DNA from: a virus | Length of the DNA stretch: 41,562 nt | Strand: one strand, 5' to 3' | Virus record (IMG/VR): IMGVR_UViG_3300050821_009708 | Coordinates: 1-41,562 of that record | Shown here: in pieces, positions 10,096 through 19,071 of the stretch | How the letters are laid out: each line of letters opens with the position of its first letter | How positions within the stretch are numbered: position 1 is the stretch's first letter | Program-made: the position numbers and the translations under genes | The notes under the pieces: model-generated | Database searches by the model: none | What the model was told of the DNA's origin: nothing | The model's input: only the letters and a program-made list of their open reading frames with translations

Positions 10096-10893
10096 CTAAC
10101 CGATGCTCGCGCTCCCGTCAAATGGGTTCACCGTCGGAATCAGGTCGAACCCGAGAAAATTAATCGTCTGCCCGTAGTGCGCGCACGTTGAAAAGTCCAG
10201 AGCGCAGCCGGCCGTCCCGCTCACTGTCGCGCCGTCGGCCAGGCCGGTGATCGGCGAGATGAGCGTCACCGTCGCGCCGGAGTGCGCGACTACCATGCGG
10301 TACTCGTCGCCGGCTTGCAGGTAGCCGGCCTGCAGCGTGTCCGGCAGCGCCGCGAACGCGGGGATCGTCAGCACCGTCCCGGTCGAATCAATCGCGGTAA
10401 TCGTGCCGACGTAGGTGTGCGCCGCCAGGTCCGCGCCGCATCCCGCGTCACCGAAGACGTGCGAGCACGGCGCCTGGTAGAGCTGCTGCGGGATTTTCCG
10501 CTGCAGCAAGTACTGCGCGGAATTGCAGGTGAGCTCGCACTGGTCCGTGAAACGCGCTGAGGCGATGACCCCGGTGAACAGGACCACGGTCTCGGTGTCG
10601 GCGTAGTGGGAGCCGAACACCGTAATGGCAATCGGCGACGATGGCAAGTAGGGAAGGACCAGCCTGGCCAGAGGATGGTCTTTTGAAATAAAAATTTTGA
10701 TCTGGCCTGAGACCACTTCGTTTGACTGCTCGGATTCGCTCCGGGTGATCGTCGCCGGCGCGTAGATCTCGCCCAAATAGGTGATCGGATTTTCCGCGCT
10801 CGTGAGCGCGAACGAGATGTCCGTCCCCTGGAAGAGATAGAGCTCGTAGGGTTGCGCGCCGAACCCCGATTGCTCGAGAGCGTCAAAACTCAC
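10096..10893 (-). CDS. Tail tip protein, phage BR0599 / DUF2163 type
   Basis: A 265-residue protein with paired cysteines in C-S-H-V-F-G-D-A-G-C-G (about 155-165) and a C-terminal C-A-L-D-F-S-T-C-A-H-Y-G followed by N-F-L-G-F-D-L-I-P, the signature layout of BR0599-type minor tail proteins, analogous to lambda gpL that joins J to the tail tip. Start GTG 10893 overlaps the upstream stop (GTGA) with GGGAGG before it. The conserved cysteines may bind metal or an iron-sulfur cluster as in gpL, but that is inference. Confidence 0.85.
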   Translation of the reverse strand: MSFDALEQSGFGAQPYELYLFQGTDISFALTSAENPITYLGEIYAPATITRSESEQSNEVVSGQIKIFISKDHPLARLVLPYLPSSPIAITVFGSHYADTETVVLFTGVIASARFTDQCELTCNSAQYLLQRKIPQQLYQAPCSHVFGDAGCGADLAAHTYVGTITAIDSTGTVLTIPAFAALPDTLQAGYLQAGDEYRMVVAHSGATVTLISPITGLADGATVSGTAGCALDFSTCAHYGQTINFLGFDLIPTVNPFDGSASIG

Positions 10894-12602
10894 GGGACCT
10901 CCCGCGGAACTTCCACGAGCGCAAGCAGCGATTCGGCGTGGTCCGTCGAATCCCACTTAATGGACACGCGGTCGGCGTCGAGCCGCGCGAGTGTGAGGAG
11001 CGAAACCATCGTGGTCGCGGCCGCGAAGTTCTTCCCCACTGGCGCCTCGAGAGAGAGAGTTTCGGTACCGTTCAGGTTGTCGATAGCGCCGGTGACCTTC
11101 AGGTACACGTTCCCGGAGCCATCGGTGGGGATGAAAGCGATGAACCGGCGCGCCTCCGTGGGAAATAAGAATCGAGAGTAGAACTCCGACTGGATGGTGA
11201 TTCCCGAGTCCGTCGACCCCACGTCCTCGGCGAGCACGAGATCTTGATCCCAGGTCGGAATCCAGAACGGATTAAACTGCCCGAACCGCCGGAGGATGAA
11301 CGCGCGGAACGCGGTCACCACGGGATGCGTGTCGAGCCACCACGGGAACTCCTGACCCACGAGCGCCGTCCCGCCTTTGTCGATGACTTCAATCGGTCCG
11401 ACTTTCGGATCGATGGTAACCATCGAACGCTTGTAGCTGCGCTTCAGCGGAGCACTCGCCCAGTTCGGCGGGATCTCCAGGACGTCGAACCCTTTGAACT
11501 GCGTCGGCGCCGCGGCCGGCGCCGGCGCCGGCTGGCCGGCTTCGCCGATGAAGTTCAAATCCATCTGGTCGATTTCACTGCTGTGCCTCGAGACCTCGAG
11601 CGCGGCCGGCAGCCGGCAGAGGAAAACTGGAATGACGCGCGTGCCGGCCCCGCCCGTCCAGGAGAGAACCGTCGGTGAAGAGACCGTCACCGAATCAGGA
11701 AACACGTCGACGATGGACAGCGCCTCGAACGTGTACTCGTCGGCCCAGATCGTAACCAGGCCGCCCGCGGCGAATTGGCGGTCCGCCGTTTCCACGGGGA
11801 TAACGAACGCGCCTGGTGCGAGGTCTGAGAGCAGCGGCTGCGCGTCCGGCCACCAGGGGACGCCAAACGGCTGGTTCTGCCAGCCCCAGATAAGCGACTC
11901 CATGCCGGCCGCGTCGCGAGCATTCAGCGTGAGCGCGCGATAGCGCATGGCGCGCCGCGGGAGCTGGCGGAGCGCGCGCCGCTGCTCGGCATCGGAATAG
12001 GAGCGGAGCACGTCCGTCAAGTACTCGAGCGTCTCCTCCATTCCCTCGCCCCACTCCGGCGCGACAGAGAACAGCACAATGCGCGAGCCGGTGACCGCGA
12101 TACCCGTGCCGGCGATGCCGCCGAGAAAAGTAAAAACCATGTTCTCGTCTATTTGAGCGGGACCGGCGTTCGGGACCGTCGCCTCGTAGATGTAGGAATC
12201 GAGCGCAGCAAAAAGCAGCGGCTCGCCGTGGATGTCGTTGATCGTGAGGCCGCCGGCGCCCGTGATGGCGATGGACTCGAGCGTCTCGGTCGAATCCCTG
12301 AACGTGTTCCACACCTCGACAGCAAACTGCGCGCCCGTCAGGACGAACCCGAGATCCTTCACGCTCGGAATCACGAGGATTCGGCCGAAGAGTTGTCCGC
12401 CGAAGGCCTCTACGCGCTGGCCGGCGAAATTGCGGTGCGCGATGGCGACAGCCGGCGCGCCGGCGCCAGGCCCCGAGACCGGCGCAGATCCGCGGCCCAG
12501 AATCGCCGTGGCCGAGAACACCGCCGCGGTGATATCCGACGAACGGTCTGCCGGGTCGAGCCGGAGCGTGAAAGAGTCGAGCACACCTGAGAAGTTTGTC
12601 AT
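10890..12602 (-). CDS. Distal/minor tail protein
   Basis: A 570-residue protein with two similar halves. The first has W-G-W-Q-N-Q-P-F-G-V-P-W-W at about 237-249, the second W-L-D-T-H-P-V-V followed by F-N-P-F-W-I-P-T-W about 220 residues later, a repeat typical of distal-tail proteins in this type of siphovirus. A proline/alanine linker (about 385-395) separates them. ATG 12602 overlaps the upstream stop (ATGA). It lies between the tail tube-associated paralogues and the L-like tip protein, fitting a ring linking tube and tip. Confidence 0.75.
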   Translation of the reverse strand: MTNFSGVLDSFTLRLDPADRSSDITAAVFSATAILGRGSAPVSGPGAGAPAVAIAHRNFAGQRVEAFGGQLFGRILVIPSVKDLGFVLTGAQFAVEVWNTFRDSTETLESIAITGAGGLTINDIHGEPLLFAALDSYIYEATVPNAGPAQIDENMVFTFLGGIAGTGIAVTGSRIVLFSVAPEWGEGMEETLEYLTDVLRSYSDAEQRRALRQLPRRAMRYRALTLNARDAAGMESLIWGWQNQPFGVPWWPDAQPLLSDLAPGAFVIPVETADRQFAAGGLVTIWADEYTFEALSIVDVFPDSVTVSSPTVLSWTGGAGTRVIPVFLCRLPAALEVSRHSSEIDQMDLNFIGEAGQPAPAPAAAPTQFKGFDVLEIPPNWASAPLKRSYKRSMVTIDPKVGPIEVIDKGGTALVGQEFPWWLDTHPVVTAFRAFILRRFGQFNPFWIPTWDQDLVLAEDVGSTDSGITIQSEFYSRFLFPTEARRFIAFIPTDGSGNVYLKVTGAIDNLNGTETLSLEAPVGKNFAAATTMVSLLTLARLDADRVSIKWDSTDHAESLLALVEVPREVP

Positions 12603-13594
12603 TGCTTCACGACTGCGAAGTTCGGGAAGAGTTTGTACGTGGTTCCGCCGAGCACATACTCCTCGGCGTTCGAAAAGCCGTTCCCCACGGCGTTCGACCA
12701 GAAAACGTTTGGAACGGTCCCGAGCAGGGAGTAGCCGGTGGTCGTGCCGTCGCGCAAGACCCAAAGGTAAATGGGGAGCAGGTTCGACCTTCCGTCCTGC
12801 GCGCTGGTCTGCGCGAACTGAAACTTAAACGCGCCGGCTCCATCGGCGTAGACCGGAATGTTCGGGTTCGGAACGCTGCCCGTGCCCATGACGGATGAGT
12901 CGCCGGCCCGCCCCGCATAGCCATCGTCGCGCGTGGTGGTTGTCGCGATGCTTACCCAGAGCCCCGTATAGGAATCGACATCGGCGCGAACGAAACCGCA
13001 CCCCGCGCTCTGTCCATCGCGGTTCACGAATGGGCAGTCGGTCGTGCTGGTGAAACCCGGACTGCCCGGAGTGGTGTACAAGTAGCCGGTGTAGAGGCCG
13101 GACGTCGAGCCGAAGAAATATGGTCCGCCGGTGAACGCGCCGGCCTTCTTAATCGAGAGTCCCCACCCAAGATGCACAAAGAGGCCCGGAGTTCTCTCCA
13201 CCACGATCACGATGTTGTCGGCCGTGGCATCTGCGAAAAAATAATAATTTGAGAACGGACCTGCGTTGAGCTGCATCCCCACGCCGACCGGGAACGTGGA
13301 ACTGCCGAGCGGACCGCCCGCCTGATTGTTGAACGGCTGGCTCCCATCGAACGCCGTGCCGAGATACATGTGCAGGCCGTACGCGCCGGAGACACTCGCA
13401 TGCCAGGGAATGGTGCCGGTTTCGTTTTCGACGGCGCGCAAATTTACAAAGTTCCCGTTGTGGTTGAGCGACGCCGTCCAGCCGAGCCCTTCGACCGCGC
13501 TGCGGTCCTGGGTCCAGCCGAGACTCACGAGCCAGGTCACGAGCGTCTCGAGCAGATTCGTCGCTGTGGTTGCGGTCCCGGTTTGATAGCTCAT
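12599..13594 (-). CDS. Tail protein, paralogue of the preceding tail gene
   Basis: A 331-residue beta-rich tail protein. Its N-terminus (S-Y-Q-T-G-T-A-T-T-A-T-N-L-L) and C-terminus (E-Y-V-L-G-G-T-T-Y-K-L-F-P-N-F) mirror those of the 390-residue neighbour at 13604, so the two are tandem duplicates. ATG 13594 follows GAGGAACC. It lacks the inserted beta module of its neighbour. The role is probably structural in the distal tail; no enzyme motif is seen. Confidence 0.8.
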   Translation of the reverse strand: MSYQTGTATTATNLLETLVTWLVSLGWTQDRSAVEGLGWTASLNHNGNFVNLRAVENETGTIPWHASVSGAYGLHMYLGTAFDGSQPFNNQAGGPLGSSTFPVGVGMQLNAGPFSNYYFFADATADNIVIVVERTPGLFVHLGWGLSIKKAGAFTGGPYFFGSTSGLYTGYLYTTPGSPGFTSTTDCPFVNRDGQSAGCGFVRADVDSYTGLWVSIATTTTRDDGYAGRAGDSSVMGTGSVPNPNIPVYADGAGAFKFQFAQTSAQDGRSNLLPIYLWVLRDGTTTGYSLLGTVPNVFWSNAVGNGFSNAEEYVLGGTTYKLFPNFAVVKQ

Positions 13595-13603
13595 GGTTCC
13601 TCT

Positions 13604-14776
13604 CTAGGCCAGCCGCACAGCAAAAAAGTCCGCCTTCGTGTTTCTAAAAACGTTCTGCACCACGAGGTACGGAATCCCGCCGACGGTGATCGTGTTCTCG
13701 GCGCCCTGCGAAAAGCCGCTGGTCGCATAGACCCCGTCGAGCTCGCCGTAAACGTTTGGCGTGGAGTCGAACAGCACCACGGGGAGCAGGGGATAGCTGC
13801 CGTCGAGATTCGGCCGCCAGTCGTACGTGCCGGGGACGTTGTAAGCGAACGGCCACACCTGGCCGAACGTGTGCTCGGCGCTCGAGCAGTCGAACCCCTG
13901 CCACGTTCCTGTAGCGAGCCGGAGCAGGAGCGAGCTCGTCGAGGCGGCCGAAATCGTGCCCACGAGCGGAATCGCGAAATTTCGCATGTCGGTACCGGCG
14001 TTGCTCCACCGCCACGAGGCGTCGGTCGTCGCCGGCTCCGTCACAAAAGCCAGGTTGCCGCCGACGATGAGCGGGTAAGAGAACGAGCCCGGAGCCATGT
14101 AGCTCGCCAGGAATCCCAGATACGCGGTGACGTAAACGGTTGAGACCTTCGCGATGACAATCACGCGCCGGCCGTTCGCGATAAACCAGTAGGGGATCGA
14201 AGAGTTCCACAGCGTGAGGATCGGAGACGGGACGGCCTGCGACGCGCCGCCCACGTAGCCTGGCTGCGCGTTGAAAGCAGCCGCGGAGTTGTACGCGCTG
14301 AATGCTCCGAGCCGCCAGTTGTAGTAGTCGGTGGGGACGTCCGAAAAGGCCTTGGCGCCGACGATGATCTGGTCGAGGCCTCCGTTTCCCGGAGCTTGCC
14401 AGATCATCTCGGAGCCGGCCACGCGCCGGAGCGAAGTCCACGGCGGACACACTGCGAACGTAAACGCGTCCCCGGAGACGAACGCGGTCCCGCCGGCCGT
14501 GACGGTCAGATTCGCTTTTGTCGAGGCGAACGCCGTGCCCACCGTGCCGGCGCCGAGCGCGCCGGAGACGGAGCCCACCACGGCGAACGCCGTCGCGCTC
14601 GAGAATGTGACGGTGATCGTTTCGGCGACGCTGGCGGAACCGCCGAGCGCGGCGATGGTTCCGTTCCCCGTGCCGGTGAAGGACGGCGTAAGCGCCATGC
14701 CGGCCGCCGTCAGAAACGTGTCGAGCGCATTCAGGAGATCGGCGTAGTCGGTCGCGGTTCCAATTTTGACGGACAT
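13604..14776 (-). CDS. Tail protein with inserted beta module
   Basis: A 390-residue protein. The first 30 residues and the last 40 align with the downstream 331-residue paralogue. Residues about 35-110 form a beta module (G-T-G-N-G-T-I, then V-V-G-S-V-S-G-A, ending G-D-A-F-T-F) also seen inside the J-like protein; the duplicated module shares 25 identical bases (14557-14581 and 9321-9345). Start ATG 14776 follows GAGGAGCACCTG and overlaps the tape-measure stop (TGATG). Probably a distal tail or adhesion component. Confidence 0.8.
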   Translation of the reverse strand: MSVKIGTATDYADLLNALDTFLTAAGMALTPSFTGTGNGTIAALGGSASVAETITVTFSSATAFAVVGSVSGALGAGTVGTAFASTKANLTVTAGGTAFVSGDAFTFAVCPPWTSLRRVAGSEMIWQAPGNGGLDQIIVGAKAFSDVPTDYYNWRLGAFSAYNSAAAFNAQPGYVGGASQAVPSPILTLWNSSIPYWFIANGRRVIVIAKVSTVYVTAYLGFLASYMAPGSFSYPLIVGGNLAFVTEPATTDASWRWSNAGTDMRNFAIPLVGTISAASTSSLLLRLATGTWQGFDCSSAEHTFGQVWPFAYNVPGTYDWRPNLDGSYPLLPVVLFDSTPNVYGELDGVYATSGFSQGAENTITVGGIPYLVVQNVFRNTKADFFAVRLA

Positions 14777-17478
14777 CAGGTGCTCCTCGAAAGCGCTTTC
14801 CCCGCGGCCTTCGGATTGTTTGACAGGTGCTGCAGGATGATGTTGCCCGCGGCCTTGCTCGAGAGATGTTTTAGAATCAGCCCCTCGTCCAGGCCGATTC
14901 CCAGGTTGATGTTCGAGTCGCCGCCGCCTCCGCCGCCGGTTCCCACGAGACCGCCCTCAGCGAACTTCGGCAGAGCCAGGTGCTCGAAGGCCGGCACTCT
15001 CATGCCGCGGTTGATCGCATCCAGGTTGCCGACACCGAACGCGGAGACTGCGTCGGCTTTCACCACGTACTCACCGTGAGAGAGCCGCGCGGGAATGGAA
15101 TCGGACTTCGGACCGCCAGGACCCCGGATGAGACCGCCCTCGGCCGCGCCGAATGCTTTTCCGAGCATGCCTAAGAATCCGCCGGCGCCGCCGCTGCTGC
15201 TGTCGTCGCCGCCTCCGAACATCTTCAGGAGGAGCTGCTTCTCGATGATTTGCGAGAGCGACTGAAGGACGCTCGCTGCGAGGCCCTGAAACGATTTCGC
15301 GATGGACTCCGTGCCCCGCCCGACACTTTGGAAAAATGTCTGAAAGTCCTGGGTGATCGCGCCGGAGATTTGCTTTCCGAGTTGGTTAGAGGCGGTGCCG
15401 AGGTTCTGGACCTCCTGAACCGTGGCCTGCGCGTTGGCGACATCTTCCTGCTTGTCCGTCTTCTGCGCCGCGGCCAGTTCCGCAGCGGCGTCGGCCTTCA
15501 GCAGCGGGAGCCTTTCTTTGATGAGCTGGTTTATTGCCCGCTCCTCTTCGAGCGGAGTGAGGTCGCCCGACTTCGCCTTGATCTCGATACCCTTTTTCTG
15601 AATCTCAAAACTCTGCGTGTCTTGCTTCGTTTTCTCCTTCGCGATTTCGTATTCCGCGGCCGCCGTTTTCAGACGCGCGTAGCCCGCTAGTTCCGTTTGG
15701 ACCTGCGTCTCGGACTCGCCGGACTGACGGAGGATGATGGCCATCTTCGCGCTTTCGGCCTGAATTTCCTGCTGCGCCGCGGCGAGTGTCTTGCCCTGCG
15801 TCTTGTCGATTTCCTTGTGGAACTCGAGGACCTTCTGCAGGTTCTCGCTCTCCGTTTTGAACTGCTCGTCATTCAGCGCCTGGATTTTCGTCCCGGAGTT
15901 CACGCGGAGCTCCGTGAGTTTCGTTTCCAGTTCGTCGACCTTCGCGAGAGCGTTCAGCCGCGCGCCCTCCTGTTTGTCCGCGTCCTTCGGCGTCGCGGCT
16001 TTTGCTTTTTCCTCCGCGGCCCTCGCGACAGCAGATCTCGCCGCGTCGAGGCCTTTCTGGACGATGGCAATTTCCTCCTCGCTGTCGGCCAGGACCGCGG
16101 CGCGCTTCCGCTCGAAGTACTCGTGGATCGAGAGCTCGCCGGCATCGTACATTTCCTTGTCGACCTGCTCGGTCTGTTTGGCGTACGCGCGGTGGACAGC
16201 GAGCTCGTCCTGCATTTGCTTCTCGAGCAGCGAGAGCGCAGCCTTCGCCGCGGCATCGCTCGGAGCGGAGGAGACAATCGACGGAGCGTCCTTCTGCTGG
16301 TCCGGCCGGAGCCTCTTCATGCGCTCCTTCTTCCGCTTTTCTTCTTCCTCGTCCGACGGGAACAGCGAGTCGTAGATTTTCGCCTGCTGTTTTTTCGCGT
16401 CGTCGTCGATAGCCGCGAGCCGAGCCGCGAACTCCTTCGTCGCGTTATCGGTAGCGGAGGAGATCTGCAGCGCCGCGGCGCCGGCCGCCCCCGCGGTCCC
16501 GCCCGTGATGTAGCCGCCGATGGCGGCGAAAGTCGTCTTAGCGAACTCCTTCGTGTGATTGAACGCGAAGTCGAATACTTCCTCGACCTCGGCCGCGGCG
16601 TGGCCCGCAGTTGCGCCGACGGAGAGCAGGCCGAACGCGATAGCCTTGATCGCCGTCCCCGCGGTCTTTCCCATGTCCCTGAACGCGCCGCCGGCGCCGT
16701 CATCGCCCAGAGCATCGAGCAGCGCGTCGCCGACATCGGAGATCGCCGGCAGCATCCCGGCTTCAAACTGCGTCGCGAGGCCTTTGCCCACATCGCTCAA
16801 TTCCTGCAGCGAGGCCTTTGCAGCGCGGAACGTATCGGTGGTGTCCTGGTCCAGGAGCAGCCCGAGCCTCGAGACGGACGCCGTGATCTTGTCGAACCCC
16901 TCGCCGGCGATTGCGTTCGCGACGGGGATGATGTCGGTGCCGGCTTTGGCGCCGAAGATTGCGGCCGTCACCGCGGCCTTTTGGAAGGACGCACTCATCT
17001 GCCCGAGCCGCGTGGTCACGAGCGCGAGCATCGCGTCCGGCTTCAGGCCGATGAAATCTTTCTGCGTGATCCCGAGCGCCTTAAAACTGACCGCTGCTTT
17101 CCCGGTTCCCTGCTGGAACTCCGTGATCGATCGCGCGGCCTTGATGAGAGCCTTATCGACGCCCTCGGTGGACACGCCTACCTCTTCGGCGACGTGATGG
17201 AACACGGAGAGCGTCTGCGTGGACAGGCCGGTCTTGTCCGCCATCTTTCCGATATCGACGGCGGAGTCGAACGCCTCCTTTCCAATTCGGCCGAGCTCGA
17301 GCGCGCCGGCAGCCACGACAAGGCCCTCGAAGGCCTTCTTGAGAGAGAGCCCGGAGCCGGCCGTCTCGTCCTGCTGCTTCTTCAAGTTTTTGAGCTGGCT
17401 GGTGAGCTCCTTGATGGCAGCGGACACACCTGTGTCTTCGGCCGTTAATTTGACTTTGATTTCAGGAGCGTCAGCCAT
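14776..17478 (-). CDS. Tail tape measure protein
   Basis: A 900-residue protein that sets tail length, similar in size to lambda gpH (853). It has an alpha-helical, alanine/lysine/glutamate-rich pattern, coiled coils (about 340-640), a hydrophobic region around 285-345, and a glycine-rich C-terminal third with G-L-I-R-G-P-G-G-P-K-S-D-S-I-P-A-R-L-S and G-E-Y-V-V-K, the standard C-terminal signature of siphovirus tape measures. ATG 17478 follows the chaperone stop with GAGGGTAACCG. The length predicts a long, lambda-scale non-contractile tail. Confidence 0.93.
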   Translation of the reverse strand: MADAPEIKVKLTAEDTGVSAAIKELTSQLKNLKKQQDETAGSGLSLKKAFEGLVVAAGALELGRIGKEAFDSAVDIGKMADKTGLSTQTLSVFHHVAEEVGVSTEGVDKALIKAARSITEFQQGTGKAAVSFKALGITQKDFIGLKPDAMLALVTTRLGQMSASFQKAAVTAAIFGAKAGTDIIPVANAIAGEGFDKITASVSRLGLLLDQDTTDTFRAAKASLQELSDVGKGLATQFEAGMLPAISDVGDALLDALGDDGAGGAFRDMGKTAGTAIKAIAFGLLSVGATAGHAAAEVEEVFDFAFNHTKEFAKTTFAAIGGYITGGTAGAAGAAALQISSATDNATKEFAARLAAIDDDAKKQQAKIYDSLFPSDEEEEKRKKERMKRLRPDQQKDAPSIVSSAPSDAAAKAALSLLEKQMQDELAVHRAYAKQTEQVDKEMYDAGELSIHEYFERKRAAVLADSEEEIAIVQKGLDAARSAVARAAEEKAKAATPKDADKQEGARLNALAKVDELETKLTELRVNSGTKIQALNDEQFKTESENLQKVLEFHKEIDKTQGKTLAAAQQEIQAESAKMAIILRQSGESETQVQTELAGYARLKTAAAEYEIAKEKTKQDTQSFEIQKKGIEIKAKSGDLTPLEEERAINQLIKERLPLLKADAAAELAAAQKTDKQEDVANAQATVQEVQNLGTASNQLGKQISGAITQDFQTFFQSVGRGTESIAKSFQGLAASVLQSLSQIIEKQLLLKMFGGGDDSSSGGAGGFLGMLGKAFGAAEGGLIRGPGGPKSDSIPARLSHGEYVVKADAVSAFGVGNLDAINRGMRVPAFEHLALPKFAEGGLVGTGGGGGGDSNINLGIGLDEGLILKHLSSKAAGNIILQHLSNNPKAAGKALSRST

Positions 17479-17481
17479 CGG

Positions 17482-18152
17482 TTACCCTCGCAGAATCCGC
17501 GGAACCTTCGGCGGATCGGTTCTTCTTCGCTGGTGCGGAGCCAGCGCGCTCCACACGAGCAATTCAAGTTCGTAGTTCCGCCGCGCGATGACTCTCAGGT
17601 GCTCCAGGTACGCGAGCAAGAGATCCCGGAGCGGCCACTCGAAGATTTCGCGGACACGGCCGGCGTCGTGACGCGCGACCTCGCGAATCATCCCTGAGAA
17701 GTCTCCGAGGTCGACGGAGCCTCGTTCTTTGTAAGGGGGACCTTTCCGCTCCGGGTCGAAGATTTCTGGGAAGTCTCCGACGATGGTTCCCCTGATGAAA
17801 AAAAACCGACGACGAATCCGACAATTTCCCGCCGCATCGAGAGCTTTTCATCCGGGTCTGTGATCCCCGCGAAGCGCTCGGCGTTCAGGTCGGCGTCCTT
17901 GCGGTTCCAGATCTTCCCTTCCTCGGTGAGACAGCCGGCCAGGATGTGGTGCGTTTGGCCGGAGAGCAGGATGCGGGTTAGCAGATCCTCCGCGCGCTTT
18001 TCCTTCGGCCGCTTGGCACCGTCGAGGTCGCTGAGGATCTCGACCGCGCCGGCGGTTCGGATGTGCGCGAGGATGTAATCGTCTTGGCTTGCGGTGAGAG
18101 CTTCGGTGATACTGCGGAACTTCCTGCCGTCGAGCGTGATGGTTTCGAGCAT
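17482..18152 (-). CDS. Tail assembly chaperone GT made by -1 frameshift
   Basis: Ribosomes starting at 18152 and slipping back one base at T8 (17798-17805 on the + strand read as A8) make a 223-residue G-T fusion instead of G. After the slip at codons 117-118 (Phe-Phe) the frame reads through F-I-R-G-T-I-V-G-D-F and W-P-L-R-D-L-L-L-A-Y-L to the stop at 17482. The T part ends P-P-K-V-P-R-I-L-R-G. This frame continues seamlessly upstream of the internal ATG at 17691, showing T is made only as a fusion. As in lambda, G and GT load tail tube subunits on the tape measure just downstream. Confidence 0.85.
17688..18152 (-). CDS. Tail assembly chaperone G
   Basis: A 154-residue in-frame product, the abundant partner of the GT fusion. 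The first 115 residues are a compact helical domain; the C-terminal ~36 after the slippery site are S/T/E-rich. It lies between tail tube and tape measure, the canonical position. ATG 18152 precedes a recognisable M-L-E-T-I-T-L-D-G-R start. Short of the frameshift, the stop overlaps ATG 17691 of the T frame. Confidence 0.88.
   Translation of the reverse strand: MLETITLDGRKFRSITEALTASQDDYILAHIRTAGAVEILSDLDGAKRPKEKRAEDLLTRILLSGQTHHILAGCLTEEGKIWNRKDADLNAERFAGITDPDEKLSMRREIVGFVVGFFSSGEPSSETSQKSSTRSGKVPLTKNEAPSTSETSQG
17798..17805 (-). promoter_or_regulatory. -1 programmed frameshift site (T8)
   Basis: GG-T8-CATC on the - strand. In the G frame it reads GGT-TTT-TTT-TCA; slipping -1 re-pairs both tRNAs on TTT. 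The downstream T frame is open and protein-like, while the +1 alternative gives an arginine-rich nonsense peptide. A GGGAA/TTCCC stem shortly downstream might stimulate slipping. Confidence 0.85.
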
Positions 18153-18194
18153 TCATCCTCCGGGACGGATTCGCCGCCCGCTGACTGCGATGAA

Positions 18195-18217
18195 GGGGAG
18201 CTTCGGTGAGACTCCCC
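18195..18217. terminator. Weak stem-loop between tail tube and chaperone genes
   Basis: GGGGAG (18195-18200) and CTCCCC (18212-18217) form a 6-bp stem in the 109-base gap between the tail tube and chaperone genes. No U-run follows on the - strand. It may dampen expression after the tube gene, since chaperones are needed in far lower amounts. Confidence 0.3.
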
Positions 18218-18261
18218 CTCGGCACTCCTTAGCGCCTTCCCCGTTGCCGGGACGCCCGCGC

Positions 18262-19059
18262 TTAGAAGAACGTGTACTCGTAGAACGGCGCCAGGGGATG
18301 ATTCGCCGTGTCGTCGAGAATATTTCCGTCGAGCGTCCAGTTCGAGTAATCCTCCGTGATCAACCCAAATTGACCGTTGGGGTTCAGGTTCACGCGCCAG
18401 ATGTCACAGCCGATTTTCTGGCCGTCGACCGGATCGGGAGAGAACAGGATGTGCCCTTTAACGAACGGAACCGTGGCGCCGGCGACTTGATCGAAACTCC
18501 CCACGAGCGTGTGGTAGGTGATCGTCACCGCGTGCGTCGAGATCGTGGAACCGACCGGGATGTAGTAAATATTCTGGACCGGGTCCACGAGGATGTAGTC
18601 CGAGCCTGGCGTGAGCGGAACCGCGTTCGACGTGAGCACTGGCGGAGTGGCGGTGGGATCGGCATTCATCTGCGCCGCGCGGAAGTACCGGCCGATGGCG
18701 TTCGGAGCTTGCGCCGCCGAGATGAGCGTCTCCGCAGTGATCGTCTGCACAGTTTGAACGAGCGTGGATTTGCCTGCGCTCATCTGCGCGATGGCGATGT
18801 GATTCGAAGAAAAGTCCGTGCCCGTGATGGTGATTTTCGGCTGGCGCTTTTTCACCGCGGTCGCGATGAGCGTCACGTTTTTGTTGATCGACTGGTAGAG
18901 CTCGGCGATGTCGTCTTTCAGGTCGAGCTCAAACTTGGTGCAGTTCCCGAGATGCTGAAGACCCGTGGGCAGTCCTGAGACCGGATCGAAAATGTCGAGC
19001 AGGATAGACCCCTTGCCGAGCATCGGGATGTGCGGAACTGGATACAGAATCGGTTGCAT
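18262..19059 (-). CDS. Major tail tube protein
   Basis: A 265-residue beta-rich protein in the place of lambda gpV, starting M-Q-P-I-L-Y-P and preceded by GGAGGGG. The core contains L-G-N-C-T-K-F-E-L-D and E-L-Y-Q-S-I-N-K, typical of siphovirus tube proteins, which stack in rings around the tape measure. The C-terminal region contains a longer insertion with S-D-Y-I-L-V-D-P. No decoration Ig domain is obvious. Confidence 0.85.
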   Translation of the reverse strand: MQPILYPVPHIPMLGKGSILLDIFDPVSGLPTGLQHLGNCTKFELDLKDDIAELYQSINKNVTLIATAVKKRQPKITITGTDFSSNHIAIAQMSAGKSTLVQTVQTITAETLISAAQAPNAIGRYFRAAQMNADPTATPPVLTSNAVPLTPGSDYILVDPVQNIYYIPVGSTISTHAVTITYHTLVGSFDQVAGATVPFVKGHILFSPDPVDGQKIGCDIWRVNLNPNGQFGLITEDYSNWTLDGNILDDTANHPLAPFYEYTFF

Positions 19060-19071
19060 TTTTTCCCCTCC

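Noticed and set aside
15697-17448. Long + strand open frame (583 codons)
   Set aside because: It lies wholly antisense to the tape measure gene; it is Arg/Leu/Glu-rich shadow sequence without a Shine-Dalgarno or family pattern.
17564-17851. Alternative frame after the T8 run
   Set aside because: It corresponds to a +1 shift and gives an Arg/Pro-rich peptide; the -1 frame gives the tail protein.
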